Positions 17,491 to 26,929 of a DNA stretch of 64,000 nt are shown here, one piece after another. The DNA is from Jejuia sp. UBA6058 (GTDB taxonomy: Bacteria > Bacteroidota > Bacteroidia > Flavobacteriales > Flavobacteriaceae). The DNA lies in assembly GCA_002428965.1 (NCBI GenBank), contig DIYI01000011.1, positions 28,967-92,966 of the forward strand. The letters run 5' to 3'. The notes under the pieces are model-generated. The model was given only the letters and a program-made list of their open reading frames with translations. It searched no databases and had not been told where the DNA came from. Every line of letters begins with the position of its first letter. The stretch's first letter is position 1. The position numbers were made by a program, and so were the translations under genes.

Positions 17491-18009
17491 ATGAAAAGCA
17501 TTAAATTTCTATTTACAGGGTTGTTGATGGCAACACTTTTATTCAATTGTGGAGGAGATAAAAAGAAAGAAGAACCAGAGGAAAAGATGACTTTAGGAGG
17601 TTCTAAAACAGAAGAAAAGAAAGTAGATTCTAATGTAGCAGAATTGGTTCTTGTTGGTGATGATATGATGAAATTCAACACTAATGAACTTAAAGTAAAA
17701 GCAGGACAAAAAGTAAAATTAACTTTACGCCATAAAGGAAAAATGGATGTTAATGTGATGGGACATAACTTTGTGCTTTTAAATCAAGGTGTGGACCTAA
17801 TGGCTTTTGGAACCAAAGCAGCAATAGCTAGAGACACTAAATATATCCCAGCTGACTCCAAGGCTGATATCATTGTGCATACTGAACTTATTGGAGGCGG
17901 GCAAACCACATCAATCGAGTTTGATGCTCCTGCAGCTGGAACGTATGACTTCTTATGTAGCTTCCCAGGACATTATGCCCTAATGAAGGGTAAGTTTATT
18001 GTAGAATAA
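17491..18009 (+). CDS. azu: Azurin, lipoprotein form
   Basis: Blue copper electron carrier. The type-1 copper ligands are all visible: His in VMGHNFVLL, then Cys, His and Met in FLCSFPGHYALMKG near the C-terminus. The N-terminal peptide MKSIKFLFTGLLMATLLFNC puts a lipobox cysteine at residue 20, followed by a charged linker (about 20-50, GGDKKKEEPEEK...), so the domain is probably tethered to a membrane rather than free in the periplasm. At 172 aa it is the size of azurin plus linker. It is convergent with the propeller-cupredoxin fusion gene, whose C-terminal domain is the same fold. Confidence 0.93.
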   Translation: MKSIKFLFTGLLMATLLFNCGGDKKKEEPEEKMTLGGSKTEEKKVDSNVAELVLVGDDMMKFNTNELKVKAGQKVKLTLRHKGKMDVNVMGHNFVLLNQGVDLMAFGTKAAIARDTKYIPADSKADIIVHTELIGGGQTTSIEFDAPAAGTYDFLCSFPGHYALMKGKFIVE

Positions 18010-18027
18010 GCTGTTTTATAAAAAGTT

Positions 18028-18063
18028 AAAAGGGCAGAAAAATTTAGTTTTTCTGCCCTTTTT
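18028..18063. terminator. Bidirectional terminator between azurin and the propeller-cupredoxin gene
   Basis: AAAAGGGCAGAAAAA (18028-18042) pairs with TTTTTCTGCCCTTTT (from 18048), with A- and T-tracts at both ends, between convergent genes. Confidence 0.9.
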
Positions 18064-18085
18064 AGTTTGCTTAGTTTAGTAATAA

Positions 18086-20044
18086 TTACTTCACAATAAC
18101 TTTAGTCAACATCGTCAAATAATGGCCAGGGAACGTACAAACTATCCAATATTCTCCAGATTCGCTTGGAGATGTGAAATAGATAGTTTCGTTACTTTCA
18201 GGACCTACAGTGCCAGTATGCGCCAGAACCAAATCACTAAAGGGCACATAGTTTAAATCGGGGCCATCAAGACCTAATCCTAGAGCATCTTGTCCTACTT
18301 TTAGAGCTACTTCTTTTCCGGGTTGGCTAGTGAGAACAACGTTGTGAATCATGTCGTCATTGTTGTTCAACGTTAATTCAATTTTGCTATTTCTATTAAT
18401 TGTAATTTCTTGAAGATCGTATTTTAATCCAGGAACAGTTCCAATCACTACTTTTTCATCAGCTCCTGCTTCTCCCCACGCACTTGGGATAACGTTTACG
18501 CGTTTTGGTTGTTCCACTTTTGATTCTGAGGAAGTCGTTGCCATTTGCATAGATTTAAGTTCACCATCAGGCACTTCATTCAAAGTATAGTACGCTTTTT
18601 TATGCAAGAGCTTTTCACCTGTAGTTGCTGTTAGAGACGGAAGTTCCAATTGATGGATATACCCCAATCGCATACCATGAATAGTCAATTTTACGGTAAA
18701 GCCATCATCCGAAACTTCAGCTTTATGAATCATCGCATTTTGCTGATCAATAATAGGGCTACCATAGGTTTTATGGTATTTATAGTTAAACGTTACCATC
18801 TTATAGTTTGAAATATCTTCGGCTTGGGCTTTGTTTATGGGTTTAGTGAATTCCAATTCAAAACCATCATCTTTGGCTTTCATGGTTTTAATTTCAAAAG
18901 GTGTTTTTCCTGTCCAAACCAAACGTTGTAAACCAAATTCATCAGTACCTGTAGATGTCCAACCTCTGCTCGTCATACCAACAAACATACTGTTGTCACT
19001 TCCCCAAATCATTCTTAATATTCCAGATGAAAACCCCTCAACAAATGGGAACGCGACACCTTGATATACGCCATTTACCTTTTCCATATAAACGCGCATA
19101 ATTTTACTATGTCCTTGGTCGCCTATAAACTGTTGGCCTTCGAATGGGCCAAATTTACCTCCAGTAGTATCATATAAAATATCAGACGTAGAAATACCTA
19201 AAATAGTATGAGGAAACCAAATAGCAGGAGCCTTTAATTCTTTTTCTTTTTTAGCATACTCGTATAATGTTAACCCTGAATTATCTTCAATATCTTCGGG
19301 TTTTAAAGTAAGAGGAGACTTTGGATCATCACTCCATTTTAAACCTGATGGATGACCTGCAAAATCTCCAGGTTCTAAGTGGGTCATTCTACCCGAACCT
19401 ACCCAATCGCCTTGATTTTCAGTATAGAAGTAATCTCCTTCATTGTTAATTCCAAATCCTGCAGGTGAGCGCAAACCTGTTGCAATCGGTGTCATTTCTC
19501 CTTCTGGAGTTATCTTTAACATCCATCCACGCCATCGCACAGGGCTCTGTCCACCATTTATCCACGCCAAGTTCAACGTTACTATCATATCACCATTTGT
19601 AGTGAATTTTGGTCCATACGAGTAACCATGATAATTACCTGATAGAGGCCAAGAATAAATGGTGTTATAAACATCAGCTTCATCATCATCATTTTTGTCC
19701 TCTAAACGCGTTAATTCTCCGCGTTGAGCTAGATAGAAACTCCCATCTCTATAAGCCAACCCAAGAGCCTCATGTAAGCCATGAGCAAACAATTTGTAAT
19801 TTGGAGTACTGCTATATGGATCGTCTATTAGCCAAACTTCCCCTCGACGTGTGGAAACGCCCAATTTATCATCCTCTGTTAAGGCTAAACCACCTACTTC
19901 TAAAGTAACATCATCTGGAATAGGAACATCTACTATTTTATAATATTCAGCTTCTTTTTCTTGAATAGTTTTAGATTGACCAAAAGCAATTTGACCAATA
20001 CATAAGCATAAAATAACATACGAGATTTTTAATACGTTTTGCAT
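18086..20044 (-). CDS. Secreted beta-propeller dehydrogenase-like protein fused to an azurin domain
   Basis: 652 aa with a signal peptide (ending IAFGQ). Residues about 30-370 look like a soluble sugar/sorbosone-dehydrogenase-type beta-propeller (LEVGGLALTEDDKLGVSTRRGEVWLID, GLRSPAGFGINNEGDYFYTENQGDW, HPSGLKW, FIGDQGHSKIMR). A linker domain follows, and residues about 525-652 form a cupredoxin with copper ligands in MIHNVVLT and WIVCTFPGHYLTM. The copper domain could accept electrons from the propeller or from a partner enzyme. It follows the DUF1080 lipoprotein gene by 16 bp, so the two are likely one unit. Whether the propeller is catalytic is not shown by the sequence. Confidence 0.8.
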   Translation of the reverse strand: MQNVLKISYVILCLCIGQIAFGQSKTIQEKEAEYYKIVDVPIPDDVTLEVGGLALTEDDKLGVSTRRGEVWLIDDPYSSTPNYKLFAHGLHEALGLAYRDGSFYLAQRGELTRLEDKNDDDEADVYNTIYSWPLSGNYHGYSYGPKFTTNGDMIVTLNLAWINGGQSPVRWRGWMLKITPEGEMTPIATGLRSPAGFGINNEGDYFYTENQGDWVGSGRMTHLEPGDFAGHPSGLKWSDDPKSPLTLKPEDIEDNSGLTLYEYAKKEKELKAPAIWFPHTILGISTSDILYDTTGGKFGPFEGQQFIGDQGHSKIMRVYMEKVNGVYQGVAFPFVEGFSSGILRMIWGSDNSMFVGMTSRGWTSTGTDEFGLQRLVWTGKTPFEIKTMKAKDDGFELEFTKPINKAQAEDISNYKMVTFNYKYHKTYGSPIIDQQNAMIHKAEVSDDGFTVKLTIHGMRLGYIHQLELPSLTATTGEKLLHKKAYYTLNEVPDGELKSMQMATTSSESKVEQPKRVNVIPSAWGEAGADEKVVIGTVPGLKYDLQEITINRNSKIELTLNNNDDMIHNVVLTSQPGKEVALKVGQDALGLGLDGPDLNYVPFSDLVLAHTGTVGPESNETIYFTSPSESGEYWIVCTFPGHYLTMLTKVIVK

Positions 20045-20060
20045 GATTAATTAGTTTTAG

Positions 20061-22004
20061 TTACCAGATAATACTATAGTTAATACTACTGTTTCCTTCG
20101 GGAATTTTAACCAATAATTCCATTTTGTCGTTAATATTTCTTATTTCAGGTTTTAAATTATTTCCTGAAAAATCGATATAATAACTTTCGTTATTGATAA
20201 CATATACATTATCTGGTAGAACTTTTATGCTGTCACCATCGGCAATTTTGTGCCATAAATTTCTTGCTTTAGAAATTGTAACAGATTTTTTTAATTGGCG
20301 CGTACCCTCTGGAACCGAAAACTTATTGGTGATAACAGTGGGTCCGATTTTATATGAGAATGCCGGCATTCTAGAATTATCTAATTCATACCCCAATTGT
20401 TTGAAACCTTCATTTTCTGGGAGAGGTACGGGCCATGGGGTGTTCACTGTCTCTAAAGGAGCAAACTCTAAATCTCCGTGCATTGAAATTGCTAAACCTA
20501 TTGGTTCTCCAGATTGTTTAAAACCTCTTGATAGCCACATATGGGTTGTATTCAAAAAAGAGCCACTCCAAACTTTTAATAAAGACCCTGTTGCCAAATT
20601 ATAAGAGTAATGCACGCCTTGAGGGGAGCCTACCGAAATACAATGTGTGTACTTTTCGTCTTTATGGTGCACAAAACTACGTTGCATTATTGGTTTGTCT
20701 TTAGGTTCTACAATAATACCTTTTAGGGGGTCAAAGTCTCCTACATTTTTTGAAACACCTTCAAATAATGAATAACGCTGCATTTCTGGTCCTTCCACAA
20801 ATAAATTGCACCCTCTGGACCAAGGCGCATGCTGGTTGTACACTACCGTAAAAGGAATATTCCCTTTTTCTAAGGTAATTTTGTTAAAACCAAATTGATC
20901 TCTACTATTATTAAAACGAAATACTTTTTTGTCATTTAAATAGAACTCTGCGATGCCTGTAGTTTGACTAGAAAAAAGATAGTCTCCAGATTTAGGAATG
21001 GATAGTATGCCTGAAAAGGCAACCATTTTTCTTTCTCTTTTGCTGGTTATATCATTTAAGGACAAAGTATTTACTTTTTCTTCCTTAACCTTGACAATTG
21101 TATCTAGGCTCCCTATTGTTTTGCCAGGACTTTCATATTCCGTTCTAACTAGATTGGTAACACCAATTTTTTTGTCGTCATAAAGTTTGTATCTGATATT
21201 TTTAAATGCAACTGGTCCATGATCACCTTGAATCATTAAAGGTCCTGTAGCTCGTTCATCAGCATTGGTGCCTCCTCCACGAGTTGGGCCACTCAAATCC
21301 ACATTTTCATGAATTAAAAACCCGTTTAACCAAACCTTTTCAAACCATGCATTTTTAATTTTTTTACCAGTATTATTGAACTTTGGAGCATGAAAAATAA
21401 CTTTTAAATGTTGCCATAGCCCAGGAGCCTTGGCAGCGTTAACTCTAGGGGAATAACCTTCATAACCCTCCTCTCCTTTTGGCGCTTCCTTATTCCAACG
21501 TTGATAAATACCACCCATATCTGCGTATTTGGGGTTTTCTACATTCCAGCTATCAAAGATTTGTACTTCGTAACGACTTTGGAAGTACAGACCAGAATTG
21601 GATCCTACAGGAATCATGACATCTAACTCCAATTCTATATCGCCATGTTCAAAAGGTGTAAATAAATTTTTATTCTTACCTTTTTCTTGATCGTTTTTAT
21701 TTAAAAGAATACCCGTTCCTTCGGCGGCGGTAATTGTCTTTTTAGCATTTCTGTCTGTAATTACCTCACCAACAATTTTCCAGTTTGCTCCTGCTGGTTG
21801 AAAACTAGTTAGATTATTTAGCTCTATTTTTGTGAAAGGTAAATAATCTTTTGGGCTATTGGTGTTTTCTTTTTTTGTTGGAGCTTGAGTAAAAATTACC
21901 TCTTCCTCCTTTTTACATGATGAAAAAAAAGTAAAACAAATTGAGATAAATACAAAAAATAAATATCTCATCCTTTGTATTTTAATTAGGTTGTGCTTTT
22001 TCAT
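20061..22004 (-). CDS. DUF1080 (3-keto-disaccharide hydrolase-type) lipoprotein with extra C-terminal domains
   Basis: 647 aa. The lipobox is FFSSC, with Cys at residue 30 from this start (an internal Met12 is an alternative). The N-terminal half is a DUF1080/LamG-like fold (about 60-270: DIELELDVMIPVGSNSGLYFQSRYEVQIFDSW, WNTxxxIF-type strands, LMIQGDHGPVAFKNIRYK). Residues about 315-410 resemble a PA14-like module (FSGILSIPKSGDYLFSSQTTG, GCNLFVEGPEM). The last 230 residues are a domain I do not recognise. DUF1080 proteins act in 3-keto-glycoside metabolism. It heads a two-gene unit with the propeller-cupredoxin gene; the 223 bp in front of it, after eboF, shows no terminator. Confidence 0.8.
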   Translation of the reverse strand: MKKHNLIKIQRMRYLFFVFISICFTFFSSCKKEEEVIFTQAPTKKENTNSPKDYLPFTKIELNNLTSFQPAGANWKIVGEVITDRNAKKTITAAEGTGILLNKNDQEKGKNKNLFTPFEHGDIELELDVMIPVGSNSGLYFQSRYEVQIFDSWNVENPKYADMGGIYQRWNKEAPKGEEGYEGYSPRVNAAKAPGLWQHLKVIFHAPKFNNTGKKIKNAWFEKVWLNGFLIHENVDLSGPTRGGGTNADERATGPLMIQGDHGPVAFKNIRYKLYDDKKIGVTNLVRTEYESPGKTIGSLDTIVKVKEEKVNTLSLNDITSKRERKMVAFSGILSIPKSGDYLFSSQTTGIAEFYLNDKKVFRFNNSRDQFGFNKITLEKGNIPFTVVYNQHAPWSRGCNLFVEGPEMQRYSLFEGVSKNVGDFDPLKGIIVEPKDKPIMQRSFVHHKDEKYTHCISVGSPQGVHYSYNLATGSLLKVWSGSFLNTTHMWLSRGFKQSGEPIGLAISMHGDLEFAPLETVNTPWPVPLPENEGFKQLGYELDNSRMPAFSYKIGPTVITNKFSVPEGTRQLKKSVTISKARNLWHKIADGDSIKVLPDNVYVINNESYYIDFSGNNLKPEIRNINDKMELLVKIPEGNSSINYSIIW

Positions 22005-22227
22005 GATCTTTTTTTAGTACTCTTTAGGCAAATATCCTCAAAAAACCTTCGTTATAAAGTATCTATCAATAAGGTGCAGATTTACTTAAAGTATAGTGAA
22101 AAATTACTAATTCGAGTTGTTGGTGTTGTCTTAAAGCTCTGTAAAAATGTATAAATTTAAGGTAAGAGATGTGCATAATTATTCACTGAAATATATTATA
22201 CATGTTGCTCTTCTAAGATATTATAGA

Positions 22228-23595
22228 CTACTCTTCAAAAATATGTTTAAGAATAATTTGTTGTACTTCTGTTGCGTTAATTACATTATTTTGATGATTT
22301 TTTGATTGCACTAAAATTGGGTAATAGTCTTCTTCGATATTCACTGTGCCATGCGATCCTTTAATTAGTGATGCATCTAAAGGAATTACATCCATCATGG
22401 TTCGAAAACCAAGTTTCTTTTTTATTAGCTTCATCATGATGCGAAGTTTTATCATCGTTTTCTTGGGGTCGGTAAACATTTCTACAGGATCGTAACCTGG
22501 TTTTTTGTGTATATCCACATTTCTAGCAAAATCTGGGGCCTTTTTATCGTCTAACCAATAATAATATGTAAACCAGAAATCTTTATCCGCAACTAGTACC
22601 AAATCTCCAGAGCGTTCATGATTTATATGATGTTTTTCTTGTTCTTTCTTATCAAGAGTTAGCTCTATTTCAGGAAATGATTGCAAAAGTTTTTTAATTT
22701 CAGACACATCATTTTTATCATCAATATACACATGGGCAATTTGATGATCGGACATGGCAAATGCTTTACTTATACCTGTGTCTAGAAGTTCTAAACCATT
22801 TTCCTCCCTAATTTTAATGTAGTTATATTTTCGTAAAACTCTGTTAATATGGAAAGGTGCTTTTACGGGATTTATACCATACTCTGATAGTAAAATAATC
22901 TTAACATTTTGAGATTCGTAAAATTCAATTAAGTCTTTACAAACAACATCTAACTCCTCAAGATTTTCTAATATAGTTTTTTCATCATTTGTTTTTTGAA
23001 GTACATAATCTAAATGGGGTAGATAAATGAGTTGTAAAGTTGGACTGTGCCAATTATGGACTAATTTTGAAGCATCTGCAATCCATTTAGTGGATTTTAT
23101 TGTTGTATTTGGTCCCCAAAAATTAAACAAAGGAAATGTACCTAATTTCTGTTGTAATCTATCTCTTAAGTCCTCTGGTTTCGAATAGCAGTCTGGTTTT
23201 TTTTGTCCGTCAGATCTATATTGAGGACGAGGTGTTACATTGAAATCTGAATTAGAGTACATATTATACCACCAAAACATATTGGAACAGGTGAAATTAG
23301 GATTTTTTTCTTTGGCAATATCCCAAATTTTAGGACCCTCCACTAAATGATTAGATTGTCTCCAAAGCTTTACTTCACATTCATCTTTGAAGTACCAGCC
23401 GTTGGCAACAATACCATGTTCATTAGGCCATTTCCCAGTTAAATATGTTGTTTGAGCTGCACAAGTAACTGCGGGTAAAACAGGTTTTATTTTGGAGAGT
23501 TTATGTTTTTTAATCCACTTAGTTAAAAATAAATTATCAAATTTCAGCAGATTGCTAGATAAACCTACGATATCAATTACTACTGTTTGATGCAT
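22228..23595 (-). CDS. eboF: EboF: alkaline phosphatase / nucleotide pyrophosphatase family protein
   Basis: Alkaline-phosphatase-superfamily protein of the type I phosphodiesterase group, about 455 aa. The N-terminus TVVIDIVGLSSNLL carries the first metal-site Asp. The putative nucleophile Thr lies in PAVTCAAQTTYLTGKWPNEHGI, and later metal ligands are in YLPHLDYVLQ, AMSDHQIAHVY and LIKGSHGT. I start it at MHQTVVIDIVG (23595), just after eboE ends; the upstream ATG at 23622 would overlap eboE by 20 bp and add nine non-conserved residues. It is the last gene of the ebo operon. The substrate is unknown. Confidence 0.85.
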   Translation of the reverse strand: MHQTVVIDIVGLSSNLLKFDNLFLTKWIKKHKLSKIKPVLPAVTCAAQTTYLTGKWPNEHGIVANGWYFKDECEVKLWRQSNHLVEGPKIWDIAKEKNPNFTCSNMFWWYNMYSNSDFNVTPRPQYRSDGQKKPDCYSKPEDLRDRLQQKLGTFPLFNFWGPNTTIKSTKWIADASKLVHNWHSPTLQLIYLPHLDYVLQKTNDEKTILENLEELDVVCKDLIEFYESQNVKIILLSEYGINPVKAPFHINRVLRKYNYIKIREENGLELLDTGISKAFAMSDHQIAHVYIDDKNDVSEIKKLLQSFPEIELTLDKKEQEKHHINHERSGDLVLVADKDFWFTYYYWLDDKKAPDFARNVDIHKKPGYDPVEMFTDPKKTMIKLRIMMKLIKKKLGFRTMMDVIPLDASLIKGSHGTVNIEEDYYPILVQSKNHQNNVINATEVQQIILKHIFEE

Positions 23596-23602
23596 ACTAA
23601 AC

Positions 23603-24814
23603 TCAATTTGATAAGTGATCAATTACCCATGATAATTCTCTTGTGATGGAATTTGTAAGGTCTTTTTGTAAATGCTCTGGTAATACACTCCAAGTGTAGG
23701 TTTCAACTTCAAGATGTTTACTGTATTTTGTTTTTTTCCAAAGATCAAGTGCTTTTATTATATCATCCTGCGTTGACTCCAAAACCTGAAAATTATCTAC
23801 AAAAATGGGCACATGAAAGTGTGTTCTAAGTTCTTTAAAATTATCATCACTCATCAGGTTAATACCTTCTTTTAAATCAGAAAAATGATCAAATCTATTA
23901 TCTTTCAATTTTACAACGGACTGATGTAAGTAAGTGGGTTCGTCAAATTGACGTAAACAAGATTGTTGTTTTTCTATTGAAACTATTTCAGAACGTTTGC
24001 ATTTAATGGCAGCACTTATCTGAATTTTACCAATTTTTATTTCGGCATCTTTCATACTGGAAATTACAAATTCCGGACTTTCATAAACCAATGCAAAATG
24101 GCAAACATCATAACACAGTTGTATGTGGTTTAAGATATGTTCTTTTGCTTTAAAAGAAGAACATTTTAATTCATCTGAAAGTTTTGCTATTCCATTTGTA
24201 AAAAGATGTTTCTTGTAAAAATCAAGAACTTCTTGCGTATTTTCTAAAAGACCATCAGGTTCTGGTTCAATGTCTAAATGCAAAAGTTTTCCAGTCTTTA
24301 TTTTGATTTCAACCAGTTGAAGGACAACATCTATTAAAGCATCGCAAGCCTTTTCGGTTGCTTTATTTTTTTCTTCCTCACTTTCAAACCAATATTTATA
24401 TGATAATGGAGAAGTGGAAACTCCCCCTTCCATTCCTTCGGGAAGTAAATGGGCTAAAATATACATTAAATCTTTCGTGTAATCTAGTCGCTCTTGGGTT
24501 GTCCAGTCTGGTTTGTGTACTTGGTCTTTTACTACAGTATTATGAAAATCGCCATATGGGAATCCATTCATAGTAAATACATAAAGATTATTGGTGTCTA
24601 ACCAATTTTTGAATTCTGAAAGATTATTATCTGCTAATAAAGCTCTTGCGCTTTTTTGAGATAAACGTAAACCAATACCAAAGTCTTCAGTTGGTGATAT
24701 TTTGGTCTTTATATTAAGACAGTAAGTTTTTAAACTTTCAAATATTTCTTCCCAAGTTTCTCCAGGATGAATGTTGGTACAGTAGGTAAGATGCGCTTCT
24801 TTGTTAACAAGCAT
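23603..24814 (-). CDS. eboE: EboE: TIM-barrel metabolite traffic protein
   Basis: 403 aa, resembling xylose-isomerase-like TIM-barrel proteins. It has the EboE beginning LTYCTNIHPGETWEEIFESLKTY, GIGLRLS, LHLDIEPEPDGLLENT (likely metal site), CYDVCHFALVYE and HFHVPIFVD. Ebo proteins are named from the conserved ebo cluster, in which EboE is annotated as a metabolite traffic protein; its reaction has not been established. It lies 5 bp after eboD. Confidence 0.9.
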   Translation of the reverse strand: MLVNKEAHLTYCTNIHPGETWEEIFESLKTYCLNIKTKISPTEDFGIGLRLSQKSARALLADNNLSEFKNWLDTNNLYVFTMNGFPYGDFHNTVVKDQVHKPDWTTQERLDYTKDLMYILAHLLPEGMEGGVSTSPLSYKYWFESEEEKNKATEKACDALIDVVLQLVEIKIKTGKLLHLDIEPEPDGLLENTQEVLDFYKKHLFTNGIAKLSDELKCSSFKAKEHILNHIQLCYDVCHFALVYESPEFVISSMKDAEIKIGKIQISAAIKCKRSEIVSIEKQQSCLRQFDEPTYLHQSVVKLKDNRFDHFSDLKEGINLMSDDNFKELRTHFHVPIFVDNFQVLESTQDDIIKALDLWKKTKYSKHLEVETYTWSVLPEHLQKDLTNSITRELSWVIDHLSN

Positions 24815-24819
24815 TACTT

Positions 24820-25971
24820 TCAGTTTAATATGTTACTGTATTTCTTGAGGTATTGAATAGATGCTAATACCGTAACTTCGTCCATTTCGTTAACTTCAAA
24901 TCCTTTTCCAAGTTTTTTTAATAGCATTATAGTAAGTTTTCCGCCAAGGTGTTCTCTAAACTCATTTAATCCAACTACAATATCAGGATTTAATTTTTCA
25001 TTAAAAACATCAAACCCTAGGTTTAAAAAGCAGTTTAAAATTCGTTTTAACTCTAATCTGGAGATATGCCCTGTTAGATAAGAATAACAACTATCTAAAG
25101 ATATACCAATGGCAACAGCTTCGCCATGTCTTATGCTGTAATTTGATAGCTGTTCTAATTTGTGAGCTGCCCAATGTCCAAAATCTAAAGGTCTGGAAGA
25201 ACCCTGTTCAAAAGCATCACCAGAGTTTTGAATGTGTTGCATGTGCATATCTGCACATTTATAAATAAGGGCATTCATACAATCTTTGTCTCTGGCATTT
25301 AAAAGAGAAATATTGTTTTCTATCCATACAAAAAAGTCATAATCTTTTATAAGAGCTACTTTTATAGCTTCAGAAATACCTGAGCGCCAGTCACGATCAT
25401 CAAGAGTTGTTAGAAATTCGTCGTCGTTAATTATGGCATATGGTGCTGAAAACGTACCTACAAAGTTTTTCTTGTTGAAGTAATTGATGCTGTTTTTCAC
25501 GCCAACGCCCGAGTCGTTTTGAGATAGAACAGTGGTTGGGATTCTTATTAATCTAACCCCTCGATGAGCAATAGCAGCTGCATATCCAACGGCATCAAGA
25601 ACAGCGCCTCCACCAATTGCAATGATGTAAGAGTGCCTATCGATACCATAGGCATTGACAGCTTCTAAAATTAGTTTAATAATAGATTCATGGTTTTTTG
25701 CAGGTTCTCCTCCCGGAATTTCAATAATATCTCTTGCCAACTCTAGTTGCGAATTATGAGCATTAAAATAGTTTTTAATTTCATGTTTTAAATTAGAATC
25801 AGCAGCTGTAACACCATTATCTATAACAACAATCGCTTTGGCAATAGAAGATTTTTTCTTTATCGTATCTAATAAAACAAAATTATTCTGGTTGAATAAG
25901 TGACTGGTGAAAATTAAGTTGAAGTTAAGTGTAACTTGTATAGATTGCTTTATAATTTTTGATTGATGCAT
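24820..25971 (-). CDS. eboD: EboD: sugar-phosphate cyclase (3-dehydroquinate synthase-like)
   Basis: 383 aa, dehydroquinate-synthase superfamily. NAD-binding GGGAVLDAVGYAAAIAHRGV and the PTTVLSQNDSGVGVKNSINY segment are intact. Metal-ligand positions are in GISEAIKVALIKDY (Glu), SIRHGEAVAIGI (His) and DFGHWAAHKLE (His). The members of this branch differ from true AroB and belong with the cyclases that act on sugar phosphates; which one is used here cannot be read. It starts one base after the eboC stop codon, so the pair is tightly coupled. Confidence 0.9.
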   Translation of the reverse strand: MHQSKIIKQSIQVTLNFNLIFTSHLFNQNNFVLLDTIKKKSSIAKAIVVIDNGVTAADSNLKHEIKNYFNAHNSQLELARDIIEIPGGEPAKNHESIIKLILEAVNAYGIDRHSYIIAIGGGAVLDAVGYAAAIAHRGVRLIRIPTTVLSQNDSGVGVKNSINYFNKKNFVGTFSAPYAIINDDEFLTTLDDRDWRSGISEAIKVALIKDYDFFVWIENNISLLNARDKDCMNALIYKCADMHMQHIQNSGDAFEQGSSRPLDFGHWAAHKLEQLSNYSIRHGEAVAIGISLDSCYSYLTGHISRLELKRILNCFLNLGFDVFNEKLNPDIVVGLNEFREHLGGKLTIMLLKKLGKGFEVNEMDEVTVLASIQYLKKYSNILN

Positions 25972-25972
25972 T

Positions 25973-26863
25973 TTACGTTACTGCGAATTTTTTCGATAAA
26001 AATACGGAAATAGGCAGAAGTAATAGTGTTGCCACTGCTAAAATTACTGAGTTAAAGCCAGCTACATACGTCGCATTTAAAGGAATTAATGAGAGTATTC
26101 CAATTTTTACAGCTTTCATAATAGTCTTAGGGTTATTATTTATTATGGCATTAAGTTTCGCATAGCTATTTACAGTATACCAAATAATTAAGAAGACTAT
26201 AGCTCTTTTAATCGAAAAATAAAAATGCTGCGAAATAAGATAGAAACCCAGAATGATAGAGGCATCTAAAGTCATGGCCATTGTAATTGCTAACTTGTTG
26301 TTTCCTTTTGTTTCCTTTTGAGCTGTTAGTGTAATTGCCGAAATAAATAGAATCGGCAATATACCAATTAGATAATATTTCGGTTCTAGGTTTGAAATAA
26401 TACTCATACCCAAAATAAGATTTAGGCCTCTGCATAGTCCCATATTTATTGGACCTAAGAATGTATAATTTTTACTGAATTTATCATAAATCAATGCCGA
26501 AACAGCAATTGCCAAGGCAATAATTCCACTAAAGATTGAAACATAAAATGCAGTTGCAACTCCTATAAAAAGTAAGGCAGCTCCTAATTTGATTGCCGAT
26601 GTTAAAGATAGTCTTCCACTTGGGATAACACGTTCGGGTCTGTTTATCTTATCTTGTTTCAGATCAAAAATGTCATTAAAAACGATACCTCCTCCATAAA
26701 GTCCTGAAGTAGATATGCACAAAAGCGTAATATGGAAAACAGATCGTTTGGTAAACTGAAAGTCCATAAAAAAACCGCTTATAGCAATTCCAGCGATAAC
26801 ATCAGCAATAGCCGTTATTATATTTGCTGGACGCATTATTTGTAAAACAGGACGTAAATTCAT
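25973..26863 (-). CDS. eboC: EboC: UbiA-family prenyltransferase
   Basis: 296 aa integral membrane protein with about eight or nine hydrophobic helices. The first UbiA Asp-rich motif is NDIFDLKQDKINRPERVIPSG (about 65-85); the second, usually DxxxD, is visible only as a degenerate segment around ISNLEPKYYLIG and the following helix. Family members transfer a prenyl chain to an aromatic or cyclic acceptor at the membrane. In the ebo operon it may act on the EboD cyclic product (inference). It lies between eboB (66 bp) and eboD (1 bp). Confidence 0.9.
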   Translation of the reverse strand: MNLRPVLQIMRPANIITAIADVIAGIAISGFFMDFQFTKRSVFHITLLCISTSGLYGGGIVFNDIFDLKQDKINRPERVIPSGRLSLTSAIKLGAALLFIGVATAFYVSIFSGIIALAIAVSALIYDKFSKNYTFLGPINMGLCRGLNLILGMSIISNLEPKYYLIGILPILFISAITLTAQKETKGNNKLAITMAMTLDASIILGFYLISQHFYFSIKRAIVFLIIWYTVNSYAKLNAIINNNPKTIMKAVKIGILSLIPLNATYVAGFNSVILAVATLLLLPISVFLSKKFAVT

Positions 26864-26929
26864 TTAAACCACTTATGCGAAGTTTTTTAGTTCTTTGTTG
26901 AGAAAAATATATACCATACACAAGGAATA

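Noticed and set aside
20194..20604. 136-codon plus-strand open frame inside the DUF1080 lipoprotein gene
   Set aside because: Antisense shadow of a well-supported minus-strand gene; its translation shows no family pattern, signal peptide or spacing logic.
24820..25971. Housekeeping 3-dehydroquinate synthase (aroB)
   Set aside because: The gene is locked inside a complete ebo operon, one base after eboC, and its sequence fits the EboD branch of the superfamily better.
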